NCBI GenBank assembly: GCA_030653405.1
Contig: JAURZO010000248.1
Location: 1 to 24,035 of the forward strand
From: Zwartia sp.
GTDB lineage: Bacteria; Pseudomonadota; Gammaproteobacteria; Burkholderiales; Burkholderiaceae_B
Direction: 5' to 3'
DNA length: 24,035 bases
A program made the position numbers and the translations under genes. The notes under the pieces were generated by a model. That model was not told where the DNA came from. It worked only from the letters and a program-made list of their open reading frames with translations, and did no database searches. Position 1 is the first letter of the stretch. Every line of letters begins with the position of its first letter. Of this stretch, positions 13,976 through 21,054 are shown one piece after another.

Positions 13976-15436
13976 CTACAATGTTAAAGGTGGGGCAGGC
14001 GACCACTCGTCGCCAAGAATTTCAGGCTCGGAATAGTTCTTCAGGTTTTCAAAATGTGCGTCGATATCTTCGCTGTAAAACAAGCTGGCTAATCCTTGCG
14101 CGAGTCGCTTCGCACCATCACTGATTGCCGGAATATCTCCGGATACAGTCCCATGCGATAGCGCGGCCGGATAGCAAAACACATGCACACGGTCAAGCCC
14201 GGGTAGGCTGCCTGGACTTTTTTCCTGAAGCTCAAAGACAGGTCCGAGATCAGGCGAATCAAACAGCTCTTGATCCTCTTGGCCAGATTCGTGTCTAAAT
14301 CGATCCCCCCAGGTGCGAAGATGTGGCGCGAGCGCCGCGTACTCGGGTCTGGCGAGCCAGTCGATTTTGAAGCCCGTCGCGAAAATCAGGAAGTCCAGCT
14401 CAAAAACACCTTTTGGGGTTTGTAGCTGCATACTTCCATCCGAATGAATGCGGACATCCTGAATGGGACAGCCGACATTGAAGCGTGCGTTAGGGTGTTG
14501 GGAAACGCGCAGCGTGCTGCCACGCGGTGGCGGCACTTGTTGTCGATTAATGTAATGACGCAGTCGCCATTTCCATTCGTCAGGCAGATTGACATGTCCA
14601 TGTGTCAGGCCCGGATTACCCGCTCCTTTTGACTTGTTCACCCGCGGAATATCCTGGCGTCGGATCAGGAGATCAACACTTTGTGCACCACACTCTAAGG
14701 CTGTCCCCGCGCTATCCATGGCCGAAGCACCCGCGCCGATGACCCCGACGCGTTTGCCCGCAAGTGCATGATAGTCAAGCGCATCAGAAGAGTGCGCACG
14801 CAGATGTGCAGGAATCTTGTTGGCAAAATCAGGCAGAGAGGGGCCGCCCAGACCGTCCCGTCCAGAGGCAATCACTACTCGACGCGCCAGTAAGTGCTCG
14901 ATGCCCGTTGGTCCTTGGACCGCCAACTCTATGAGTTGATCCGCACGCGGGTTGATTTTTAGCACCTGGTGCTCGTTGAGAATATCGAGTGCGGTGACTT
15001 TGCGATACCAGCGCAGGTAGTCCATCCACTGTGTGCGAGGAATTTTGTCAAGGGTGGCCCAACCATCTGCACCATACTGTGCTTCATACCAGGCACGAAA
15101 TGTCAGAGCAGGCAGGCCGAGTGCCGGCCCGGTAAGCTGTTTCGGTGAGCGAAGGGTCTCCATGCGTGCGGTCGTGACCCACGGGCCCTCCTGGCCCTCG
15201 GCGGCGCGGTCGAACAAGACAGGCTTAATGCCCAAGTGCGTGAGTGCGGTGCCTACAGTCAAGCCAGCCATCCCCGCACCAATCACAGCAACGTCAATAA
15301 CAGGGATGCCTGATAATGTCTTTTTGATCATCCACGGTTTGGCCGGAAGCTCCAGCCAGGCCAAGTCTTGCTTAACTCTGGCTTCTAAGGCGCTGAGGCC
15401 AGTAGAAATGGGGGTGTGCATCTGATGATCTGTCAT
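13976..15436 (-). CDS. FAD/NAD(P)-binding monooxygenase-like flavoprotein
   Basis: A 486-residue cytoplasmic flavoprotein of the FMO-like class. The first Rossmann motif GAGMAG (52-57, after VIDVAVI) binds FAD. The second GxGxxA motif (VIGAGASAMD, about 232-241) binds NAD(P)H, followed by an Arg-rich SVDLLIRR typical of NADPH preference. FATGF near residue 370 is the family's conserved ATG segment. The full Baeyer-Villiger fingerprint FxGxxxHxxxW is not visible, so I do not assign that activity. First gene of a tight operon with two CMD proteins, a Bug receptor and an outer-membrane protein; the substrate is unknown. A 20-bp inverted repeat lies 19 bases before the start. Confidence 0.85.
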   Translation of the reverse strand: MTDHQMHTPISTGLSALEARVKQDLAWLELPAKPWMIKKTLSGIPVIDVAVIGAGMAGLTVGTALTHLGIKPVLFDRAAEGQEGPWVTTARMETLRSPKQLTGPALGLPALTFRAWYEAQYGADGWATLDKIPRTQWMDYLRWYRKVTALDILNEHQVLKINPRADQLIELAVQGPTGIEHLLARRVVIASGRDGLGGPSLPDFANKIPAHLRAHSSDALDYHALAGKRVGVIGAGASAMDSAGTALECGAQSVDLLIRRQDIPRVNKSKGAGNPGLTHGHVNLPDEWKWRLRHYINRQQVPPPRGSTLRVSQHPNARFNVGCPIQDVRIHSDGSMQLQTPKGVFELDFLIFATGFKIDWLARPEYAALAPHLRTWGDRFRHESGQEDQELFDSPDLGPVFELQEKSPGSLPGLDRVHVFCYPAALSHGTVSGDIPAISDGAKRLAQGLASLFYSEDIDAHFENLKNYSEPEILGDEWSPAPPLTL

Positions 15437-15455
15437 GTTGAGTCATATGCTTCTA

Positions 15456-15475
15456 ATTGTGTCTTAACGCACAAT
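15456..15475. promoter_or_regulatory. 20-bp inverted repeat upstream of the monooxygenase operon
   Basis: ATTGTG-N8-CACAAT, perfect six-base arms, 19 bases before the monooxygenase ATG in an 80-base gap. Size and place fit a repressor operator (TetR, GntR or MarR style). No regulator gene of such a family is adjacent. Confidence 0.5.
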
Positions 15476-15516
15476 ATAAAGGCAAATCTTTCTTGCTTAT
15501 AAGTAAATGAGTGTGA

Positions 15517-16455
15517 TTATTGGGTAGGCGCCGTCAAGAAAAAGATCCAGTCGGCTTGATATTGTCGATTGGAGATGCCTTGCATGTGAAAGGGATTGTC
15601 TGAGTGACCGCGATAATCCATGGGTAAGGGCAAGCTGAACATACGGATATGAGCGGGAGGAATGCTGAGCATTGCGTAGGCACGTTGGAGTAGACGAGCG
15701 GTCGCTTCGTGTTCGTTATAGCCGGCAAACCATCGGCTAAGAGGTGTTTTTGCCTCCCAGGCGAGCCAGGGTGCGAGCTCTCGCTCACGACCACGAACAT
15801 GAAAAAAGTCCCATGGACTTGAAAAAAGAATAATCCGATTCACAAGCTTTTGTTTGCCGATAAAAGCCGCCATCCCTGCTCCCTGAGATTGTCCGGAAAG
15901 GGCAATCTTCTCCCAGCGCATGCCATGGTGATCAAAATAGGCAGACCAGCCCTCATCTGGATGCTCACGCTCCAAGTATTGAAGGAGCTTGAAGAGCCTC
16001 TCCACAATGGCTTCGGGTCGCGTGTTGTCAATCGCAGGATCCATTGAGATATTGCCGTAGATGCGCATATGTCGCATTCTGGCCGAGCATTCTGGGCCCC
16101 CATTTTCCGGACAGTAAACCGCGATTGAGGGCTCGTCGTTATATTCGAGCGAAATGACGCGATAGCCATGATTGACCGCAGTATGAAGAAAGAGCAGTGG
16201 GCCAGGTGGTTGCCCGGTCGTTCCCGGTAAGAAAACCATTAGTGGTAGTTCCCGGCGAGATTCAGCCCGCTTGAACAACACATAGTGAGGATGATCAAAT
16301 CGCTCAATACGAGGATCTGTTGTTGAGGGTTTGATACAGTAAACCTGAAAAATTTCTGTTGGAGTGCAGGGGTCTGTCCGAGCTTCGGTTTGGCCTGACC
16401 ACAACATCGACGTTGACAACAGCCAGATGCTGAATAATGTTTTGAATAAGATCAT
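15517..16455 (-). CDS. Secreted alpha/beta hydrolase-like protein (BPSS1187-like)
   Basis: A 312-residue exported protein: signal peptide about 1-25 (MILFKTLFSIWLLSTSMLWS), then an alpha/beta-hydrolase pattern. LPLMVFLPGTTG (about 70-81) fits the oxyanion strand, GQSQGAG (188-194) is the nucleophile elbow with Ser190, and DYRGHSDNPFHM contains a plausible catalytic His. Asp/Glu assignment is uncertain. Four Cys near the N-terminus and in VYCPENGGPECS may form disulfides in the periplasm. Overall it resembles the Burkholderia BPSS1187 family, recalled rather than searched. It is upstream of the monooxygenase gene on the same strand but the operator-like repeat separates them. Substrate unknown. 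Confidence 0.72.
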   Translation of the reverse strand: MILFKTLFSIWLLSTSMLWSGQTEARTDPCTPTEIFQVYCIKPSTTDPRIERFDHPHYVLFKRAESRRELPLMVFLPGTTGQPPGPLLFLHTAVNHGYRVISLEYNDEPSIAVYCPENGGPECSARMRHMRIYGNISMDPAIDNTRPEAIVERLFKLLQYLEREHPDEGWSAYFDHHGMRWEKIALSGQSQGAGMAAFIGKQKLVNRIILFSSPWDFFHVRGRERELAPWLAWEAKTPLSRWFAGYNEHEATARLLQRAYAMLSIPPAHIRMFSLPLPMDYRGHSDNPFHMQGISNRQYQADWIFFLTAPTQ

Positions 16456-16538
16456 TGAGTCAAATTTTTAAAAAATGGGTTTGATCGTGAGTACAAAGCC
16501 GGGAGTCTTAAGCCAATCTGTCGGTTTTACGTGGTCTC

Positions 16539-16564
16539 AGCTGACCGATTTAGCTGACTGATTT
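16539..16564. repeat. Tandem 13-bp direct repeat upstream of the His-rich exported protein
   Basis: AGCTGACCGATTT is followed immediately by AGCTGACTGATTT (12 of 13 identical). It lies 26 bases before the ATG of the small exported protein, where a promoter or activator site would be expected. Confidence 0.55.
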
Positions 16565-16590
16565 ATTTGTTGCGGCTGTACAATGAACAT

Positions 16591-16938
16591 ATGCGAAACT
16601 TTATCAGACGACTGTTACTTTGCATGTTTTTTGTGGCGATCCCCACTCAGGGATTCGCTGGTGTCCTGGTGTATGCCTGCCATGACTATGACATTTCAGT
16701 TAACGATGCATCGGGGCATATTGATGAGGCTCACCTGGACCTTCGCACGTCTGATCACGAATCGAACAGCAATCATCTGACACATAATCATTGCGGTTCG
16801 AGCTGCCCGCCTGGCGCAGTTGGGTACGTCAGTTCACTTTGTTATTCGACCCACGCGCGCTCGGATTTTTTTTACTCTTCCCTTTTCCATCTGCCGCCTG
16901 TTCTGGACGGTATTGAACGCCCACCTCGATTCGCTTGA
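16591..16938 (+). CDS. Small exported His/Cys-containing protein
   Basis: A 115-residue protein with a signal peptide (MRNFIRRLLLCMFFVAIPTQ, cleavage near GFA|G). The mature part has potential metal ligands: CHDYD, DEAHLD, SDHESNSNHLTHNHCGSSC. It ends PPVLDGIERPPR, an ending I associate with small CzcI/CopL/DUF2946-like periplasmic proteins near metal-efflux genes; that link is recollection and uncertain. The ATG at 16591 places the signal peptide at the very N-terminus; an in-frame TTG at 16567 adds eight residues. A Met-rich exported protein gene follows on the same strand after a 120-base gap. Function not established. Confidence 0.7.
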   Translation: MRNFIRRLLLCMFFVAIPTQGFAGVLVYACHDYDISVNDASGHIDEAHLDLRTSDHESNSNHLTHNHCGSSCPPGAVGYVSSLCYSTHARSDFFYSSLFHLPPVLDGIERPPRFA

Positions 16939-16941
16939 TTC

Positions 16942-16957
16942 TAACGGTAACCCGTTA
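16942..16957 (+). terminator. Short hairpin after the His-rich gene
   Basis: TAACGG-TAAC-CCGTTA forms a six-base stem with a four-base loop, starting four bases after the stop. There is no U-run, so termination is doubtful; it could instead be an operator palindrome for the next gene. Confidence 0.25.
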
Positions 16958-17058
16958 ATAGCCGGATATTTATCTAAATATTACTTGCTGTTGATTGACT
17001 CGACATTCAATGCCGATTAGTTGATTGCCAGTTTTGCAAGCATTGCAAGGAAATAATC

Positions 17059-17697
17059 ATGAAAGTCATTAAATTATTCGTCGCGGCATTCGCTGTGAGT
17101 GCCTTTTCGTCGATCACTATGGCACAAGCCAAAGACGAGCACAAAGATCATCACCCTCAGCCAACAACATCTACTTCAAATTCTACGGCGGTTTCTCCAT
17201 CGCCTGACGTGAACAATGAAATGATGCAACGCATGGAAGAAAGAATGAAATCGATGCACGATATTCATAAAAAAATGTCGAATGCAAAGACCCCAGCAGA
17301 ACGTCAGGCCATTATGGCTGAGAACATGAAGACGATGCAAAGCACTATGTCCATGATGCGTGAGATGGGTGCTGCTTCTAGAAAGCAAGGTATGGGTGGA
17401 ATGTGCAGCATGTGTGGTTCGGGAGGTATGGGTGAGATGGGCGGCATGTGCGGCATGAGCGGCATGAGTGGCATGAGTGGCATGAGTGGCATGGGCGGCA
17501 TGAGTGGCATGAGCGGCATGAGTGGTGGTGCTATGGGTGCTATGGGTGCCGCAAAAAAGGATGACAAAACAGATGGTGCTGCTCCCATGAAAATGGAGAT
17601 GGGAAGCAAACATCAAATGACGGAAAAGCGGTTGGAAATGATGGAAACCATGATGCAAATCATGCTTGATAATGCAAATACAAATTCGAGTAAGTAA
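17059..17697 (+). CDS. Exported Met-, Gly- and Cys-rich putative metal-binding protein
   Basis: A 212-residue exported protein: signal peptide about 1-24 (VSAFSSITMAQA), a His-rich stretch KDEHKDHH, and a Met-rich helical segment (MMQRMEERMKSMHDIHKKM, residues about 55-75). There follow MCSMCG (CxxC) and a low-complexity Gly-Met-Ser repeat (residues about 129-155), then a C-terminal helix MLEMMETMMQIML-like. Repeated Met, with Cys and His, in the periplasm suggests binding of Cu(I)/Ag(I); this is inference. SD AAGGAA lies six bases before the ATG. The gene ends in a strong hairpin. It lies between a His-rich exported protein and DUF411, both metal-flavoured. I do not know a characterised homolog. 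Confidence 0.8.
   Translation: MKVIKLFVAAFAVSAFSSITMAQAKDEHKDHHPQPTTSTSNSTAVSPSPDVNNEMMQRMEERMKSMHDIHKKMSNAKTPAERQAIMAENMKTMQSTMSMMREMGAASRKQGMGGMCSMCGSGGMGEMGGMCGMSGMSGMSGMSGMGGMSGMSGMSGGAMGAMGAAKKDDKTDGAAPMKMEMGSKHQMTEKRLEMMETMMQIMLDNANTNSSK
17443..17523 (+). repeat. Nine tandem 9-bp units coding Gly-Met-Ser
   Basis: Nine in-frame copies of GGCATGAGY, two of them variant (coding GMC and GMG). They lie inside the Met-rich gene. Near-identical units suggest expansion by slippage and likely length variation between strains. Confidence 0.9.
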
Positions 17698-17709
17698 CGC
17701 GGAAATTCG

Positions 17710-17739
17710 TCGCCCAAGCTATAAACTTGGCTTGGGCGA
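17710..17739 (+). terminator. Hairpin terminator after the Met-rich gene
   Basis: TCGCCCAAGC and GCTTGGGCGA form a perfect ten-base GC-rich stem with a ten-base loop, 12 bases after the stop. It is followed only by ACTTTATA, a weak T-tract, so termination may be partial. Confidence 0.6.
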
Positions 17740-17821
17740 ACTTTATACTGAACTTTCCCGCGATTTTTGTAAACGAGCTGATCAAAAGTAAATTTTTAGA
17801 TCATAAAAATGGAGTTGTACG

Positions 17822-18214
17822 ATGATTGATCGACTGGATCACCTTGTGCTCACGACCTCGCGCGAAGCAGCATGTATTGATTTCTATACGCGCCTTCTTG
17901 GCATGGAGCTCGTCACTTTTATGGGTGGCACGCCACCTTCAGAAAGAAAGGCTTTCAAGTATGGCGTGCAGAAAATCAATCTGCATGTGCAGGGCGCAGA
18001 GCTATCGCCACGTGCTCATTTACCCGTGCCCGGCGCATTGGATCTTTGCTTTATCGTAGCGGTACCTTTAGATATCGTCATTGAAAAAATGAAGCGTGCG
18101 AATTGGCCAATTCTTGAGGGTCCTGTCCAAAGGACCGGCGCTACGGGGATTATTCGCTCAATTTATGTCAGAGATCCAGATCTCAATTTGATTGAATTGT
18201 CAGAGTTACTCTAA
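17822..18214 (+). CDS. VOC family (glyoxalase/dioxygenase-fold) protein
   Basis: A 130-residue single vicinal-oxygen-chelate protein: two beta-alpha-beta-beta-beta modules, opening IDRLDHLVLTT (His7 as first metal-ligand candidate), FYTRLLGMELV, INLHV, and closing SIYVRDPDLNLIELSE (Glu in the last ligand position). Cytoplasmic, likely metal-dependent; the substrate cannot be told from sequence (glyoxalase, extradiol-type or resistance proteins share this fold). GGAG lies seven bases before the ATG. It sits between the Met-rich and DUF411 genes on the same strand. The upstream hairpin and the palindrome after it suggest its own transcript. Confidence 0.85.
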   Translation: MIDRLDHLVLTTSREAACIDFYTRLLGMELVTFMGGTPPSERKAFKYGVQKINLHVQGAELSPRAHLPVPGALDLCFIVAVPLDIVIEKMKRANWPILEGPVQRTGATGIIRSIYVRDPDLNLIELSELL

Positions 18215-18230
18215 GTTCTTTGCTTCGTTG

Positions 18231-18248
18231 ATAAAGTGCGCACTTTAT
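18231..18248. promoter_or_regulatory. Perfect 18-bp palindrome upstream of the DUF411 gene
   Basis: ATAAAGTGCGCACTTTAT is fully self-complementary. It lies 16 bases after the VOC stop and 51 bases before the DUF411 start. As RNA the stem would be AU-rich and lacks a U-run, so an operator for a dimeric regulator is more likely than a terminator. Confidence 0.5.
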
Positions 18249-18299
18249 GATTTAAGAATGCCGCACAGATACCAAAATATTGATGAGTGTCACTTTGAA

Positions 18300-18764
18300 A
18301 TGAAACAAAAAATGAACGTCATGCGACGCGGTTTGATGTTAGCTGCCCTTGCTTTGGCTTTACCGAGCGCCCGGGCTGCGCCTTCTTTGACCATGGAGGT
18401 TTGGAAAAGCCCCACGTGCGGGTGCTGTCAGGACTGGGTAACGATTGTTGAACAAGCGGGTATTAAAGTCACTGTTTACGATACGGGTAATTCAGATATT
18501 CGCGAACAACTGGGGATGCCTGTCACGCTTGGCTCTTGCCACACCGCGCGCATTGCAGGTTACGCGATTGAGGGTCATGTCCCTGTGCGCGAAATTCTTC
18601 GCTTGCTAAAAGAGCGACCAGAGGCCGTTGGTTTAACTGTGCCAGGAATGGTGATTGGCTCACCTGGTATGGACGGTCCTGAATACAAAGGTCAAAAGCA
18701 ACCCTACGATGTACTTTTAGTTAGAAAAAACGGTAAAGCATCTGTGTATCAGAAGTACATATGA
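18300..18764 (+). CDS. Exported DUF411 metal-binding-type protein
   Basis: A 154-residue protein of the DUF411 family. Signal peptide about 1-26 (GLMLAALALALPSARA), then MEVWKSPTCGCCQDW with the Cys40-x-Cys42-Cys43 cluster on a thioredoxin/glutaredoxin-like first strand, the second conserved Cys-His in LGSCHTA, and GHVPVREILRLL, VGLTVPGMVIGSPGM and a PYDVLLV ending, all typical of the family. Family members are often found with copper-resistance genes (CopG-like) and are periplasmic. I chose the ATG at 18300 because it precedes the signal peptide; ATGs at 18312 and 18321 are alternatives and none has a strong SD. Confidence 0.87.
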   Translation: MKQKMNVMRRGLMLAALALALPSARAAPSLTMEVWKSPTCGCCQDWVTIVEQAGIKVTVYDTGNSDIREQLGMPVTLGSCHTARIAGYAIEGHVPVREILRLLKERPEAVGLTVPGMVIGSPGMDGPEYKGQKQPYDVLLVRKNGKASVYQKYI

Positions 18765-18835
18765 TCAGTGCGTTTAATCAGCTAAATACATGAGCCCCTA
18801 ATTTTGCGAACCAAGCGCATTGCAAGCCATGGCGG

Positions 18836-19954
18836 TTATTGATTTTTAACTTTTGGCGTCAAGTCCTCGGCAACCATTTCGCGTGACATCGGGACGTACT
18901 GAATCCCCTTGTTTAAAAAGTCGACTTTTTTCAGGTCGACCATACGCATGTTCAGGTTTCCATAAGTGCGAAAGTAGGCAAGTTTGTTTGTTTGGTCGTA
19001 AACCGTGACCCACTGCGTCTGTTCATACATCAACGTATCTTGAGCGCCATCTTTGCCTTTTACCTTTTCGGCGACGATGCCGATCGGAATGTCGACAGCA
19101 TTCAAAATATGAAATGCAAGGTTCGCAGCCTCTTTACCTGTCGCAACAGGTGCGGCGGAAAAGGCGAGGGCTGTCGCGCGCAAGAATCGTGAGGGTGGGG
19201 TGAAGTCACCGGGCAGGCCGAGTAATCCACTACCTTGCCCCAAGGGCAAAACGGTGGTCGATCCCAGCTTGAGCGAATCAACGTTGATATTAGTGAGATT
19301 GATGTGATTACGAAGATTAGTCATGTGCCAGTCAAAGTTTGGCGCATTCGTCAGCACACTGATTGGATTCTCGGTCACGACGAGTTGACCTTTAATATAC
19401 TCAACAACAATTGATCCGCCTTTAGCGTCGCGAATCGCCCAATGCAGGGGCTGCACGCCAATCTTTGGGACGTCCAGACCATAAACCTTGATGTTGGTCA
19501 ACGCTTCACGCACCTGATCGACGGTCTCAAACTGGCTTAATGCCCAGTTCACTAAGTCAGTATTGGCGATGACAGCTTTGGCATCGTCTGGTTGACGCTG
19601 ATATTCAAAAAATCCCGGGATGTACAAAGCATGGACGGTCAGTCCCACCTCATTCATTCCATCGGTCGCCACATTCAGATTAAAAGTATCGATCCCCAGA
19701 AATCCATATTTGCTTGTCCACGGCATACCAGGCTTCATATCAGGGAGCATCGCCGTTAGCTGAAAATCACGGGGAACAAGCATGACACGGCTCTCAAGGT
19801 TAAGACCGAGTTCCATTGAGCGTCCGACGACCCATGTTCCATCTTTGGCTTGAAGTCTGAAGGTTGTACACGCCATGCTCGGCGCGGCCAAGGTCAGGGT
19901 AAGGACCAGGCAAAGCACGCTGGCGAGGCCACATCGGAGTGAATGCTTGAGCAT
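18836..19954 (-). CDS. Exported choloylglycine hydrolase family protein (linear amide C-N hydrolase)
   Basis: A 372-residue Ntn-hydrolase of the penicillin V acylase/bile salt hydrolase family. The signal peptide is followed directly by the catalytic residue: APSMA|CTTFRLQ, so cleavage exposes Cys29 as N-terminal nucleophile. Next come WVVGRSMELGL (conserved Arg), GLTVHALYIPGF (substrate loop), VNWALSQFETVDQVREAL and NFDWHMTNLRNHINL, all family hallmarks. It acts in the periplasm on an amide such as an acyl-homoserine lactone, penicillin V or conjugated bile acid; the substrate is not determined by sequence. GGAG five bases before the ATG. The gene is divergent from the DUF1275 gene. Confidence 0.9.
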   Translation of the reverse strand: MLKHSLRCGLASVLCLVLTLTLAAPSMACTTFRLQAKDGTWVVGRSMELGLNLESRVMLVPRDFQLTAMLPDMKPGMPWTSKYGFLGIDTFNLNVATDGMNEVGLTVHALYIPGFFEYQRQPDDAKAVIANTDLVNWALSQFETVDQVREALTNIKVYGLDVPKIGVQPLHWAIRDAKGGSIVVEYIKGQLVVTENPISVLTNAPNFDWHMTNLRNHINLTNINVDSLKLGSTTVLPLGQGSGLLGLPGDFTPPSRFLRATALAFSAAPVATGKEAANLAFHILNAVDIPIGIVAEKVKGKDGAQDTLMYEQTQWVTVYDQTNKLAYFRTYGNLNMRMVDLKKVDFLNKGIQYVPMSREMVAEDLTPKVKNQ

Positions 19955-20024
19955 AATTTCTCCAGAAAAAGATTCCCAATTTGCAATGAAATAATTCTAA
20001 CCTGCTGCGAGTGCTTGATAAACA

Positions 20025-20042
20025 TCGTGATAAGTATCGCGA
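20025..20042. promoter_or_regulatory. Quasi-palindrome in the divergent intergenic region
   Basis: TCGTGATA-AG-TATCGCGA (one mismatch) lies 71 bases upstream of the choloylglycine hydrolase start and 98 bases before the DUF1275 start. A second inverted repeat, CATAA-TGC-TTATG, follows at 20055-20067. The 185-base gap otherwise shows nothing clear. These could be sites for a shared regulator. Confidence 0.35.
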
Positions 20043-20139
20043 ACATGTGGCTCACATAATGCTTATGACTCACGGGTATTTCGCCGATCAGGCGCATAAT
20101 TGGCAATTGATCATGCGTTTTAAATGACTTTTTGACGGA

Positions 20140-20898
20140 ATGTCCTTATCTCTTTACCTTAGACTGACTGATAAAAATCGGGATCCCCGAAGCAATTTGG
20201 TGCTCGGTTGCGTGATGGCGCTGGTCGCGGGAGCTGTAAACGCCGGTGGCTTCCTCGCGATTCAAAAATACACCTCTCACATGACAGGCATTATTTCAGG
20301 CATCGCAGACGATTTGATTGTGAGCGAGGCCAGGCTGGTGATGGCTGGCATTGCTGCTTTGGCTTGCTTTGTTTCTGGTGCGATGACGACCGCTATTTTT
20401 ATCAACTGGGCACGACGTTACGCCTTGCATAGCGAGTATGCCTTGTCACTGATGTTGGAGGCTTTGCTTTTGTTAGCTTTTGGACTCTTAGGTGCGAACC
20501 TCAATATTCTGGTTGAGGTGTTTGTTCCAACGACCGTGCTATTGCTTTGCTTCATCATGGGTTTACAGAACGCACTGATGACCAAGGTATCAAAAGCAGA
20601 AATCCGCACCACCCACATGACGGGAGTTGTGACTGATATGGGGATCGAACTGGGTCGATTGCTGTATTGGAATAAAAGCAAACATCATCCGCCTGAGGAG
20701 AATGTCCGGGCGAATAGAAAAAAACTTTTTATTCACTTGTCTGTTTTTATATCGTTTCTGTTGGGCGGAATCTTGGGCGCTGTTTCCTTTAAACACGTTG
20801 GCTACTTCACCACAGTGCCGATTGCGTTATTTTTGATGCTGCTTGCAGCGCCTCCACTTTTTAAAGACATATTAAGTTTTTGGCTAAATAAACGCTGA
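20140..20898 (+). CDS. DUF1275 (YoaK-type) inner-membrane protein
   Basis: A 252-residue membrane protein of the DUF1275/YoaK family, with about six hydrophobic segments (around 22-45, 60-88, 95-135, 190-215, 220-245). The family signature GAVNAGGFLAIQKYTSHMTG is close to the N-terminus, with a second copy-like NALMTKVSKAEIRTTHMTGV in the middle, the usual internal repeat. The molecular role is unknown for the family; transport is presumed. GACGGA runs directly into the ATG, giving a poor SD. It is divergent from the choloylglycine hydrolase and followed by the SDR gene after 156 bases. Confidence 0.88.
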   Translation: MSLSLYLRLTDKNRDPRSNLVLGCVMALVAGAVNAGGFLAIQKYTSHMTGIISGIADDLIVSEARLVMAGIAALACFVSGAMTTAIFINWARRYALHSEYALSLMLEALLLLAFGLLGANLNILVEVFVPTTVLLLCFIMGLQNALMTKVSKAEIRTTHMTGVVTDMGIELGRLLYWNKSKHHPPEENVRANRKKLFIHLSVFISFLLGGILGAVSFKHVGYFTTVPIALFLMLLAAPPLFKDILSFWLNKR

Positions 20899-21054
20899 AC
20901 TGAATGCAAGAAAACGTCATTAGCGCCTAATCTTTAAGTCCTAATGAGATGAGTCTCAATCCATTAGCACTTCTATGGAAACTGATTCAAATCCGTTCTG
21001 TCAATGGTACTTTTGAAGACATCATTTTTTCAGAATACATTCAGAATACACATT

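Noticed and set aside
17176..17658. Long minus-strand open frames over the Met-rich gene (His/Thr-rich or Pro/Met-rich)
   Set aside because: They are by-products of the GGCATGAGY repeat on the plus strand; low complexity, no SD, no family resemblance. The plus-strand gene has an SD and a signal peptide.
20015..20028. FNR/DNR-like site TTGATAAACATCGT
   Set aside because: Two mismatches to TTGAT-N4-ATCAA in the second arm; overlaps another palindrome; not adjacent to any obvious anaerobic gene. I saw no better FNR-type site upstream of narX, nrdD or norR.
20945..20958. TGAGA-N4-TCTCA, reminiscent of a Fur box
   Set aside because: The spacing is one base short of the usual Fur pattern and the neighbouring genes have no iron link.
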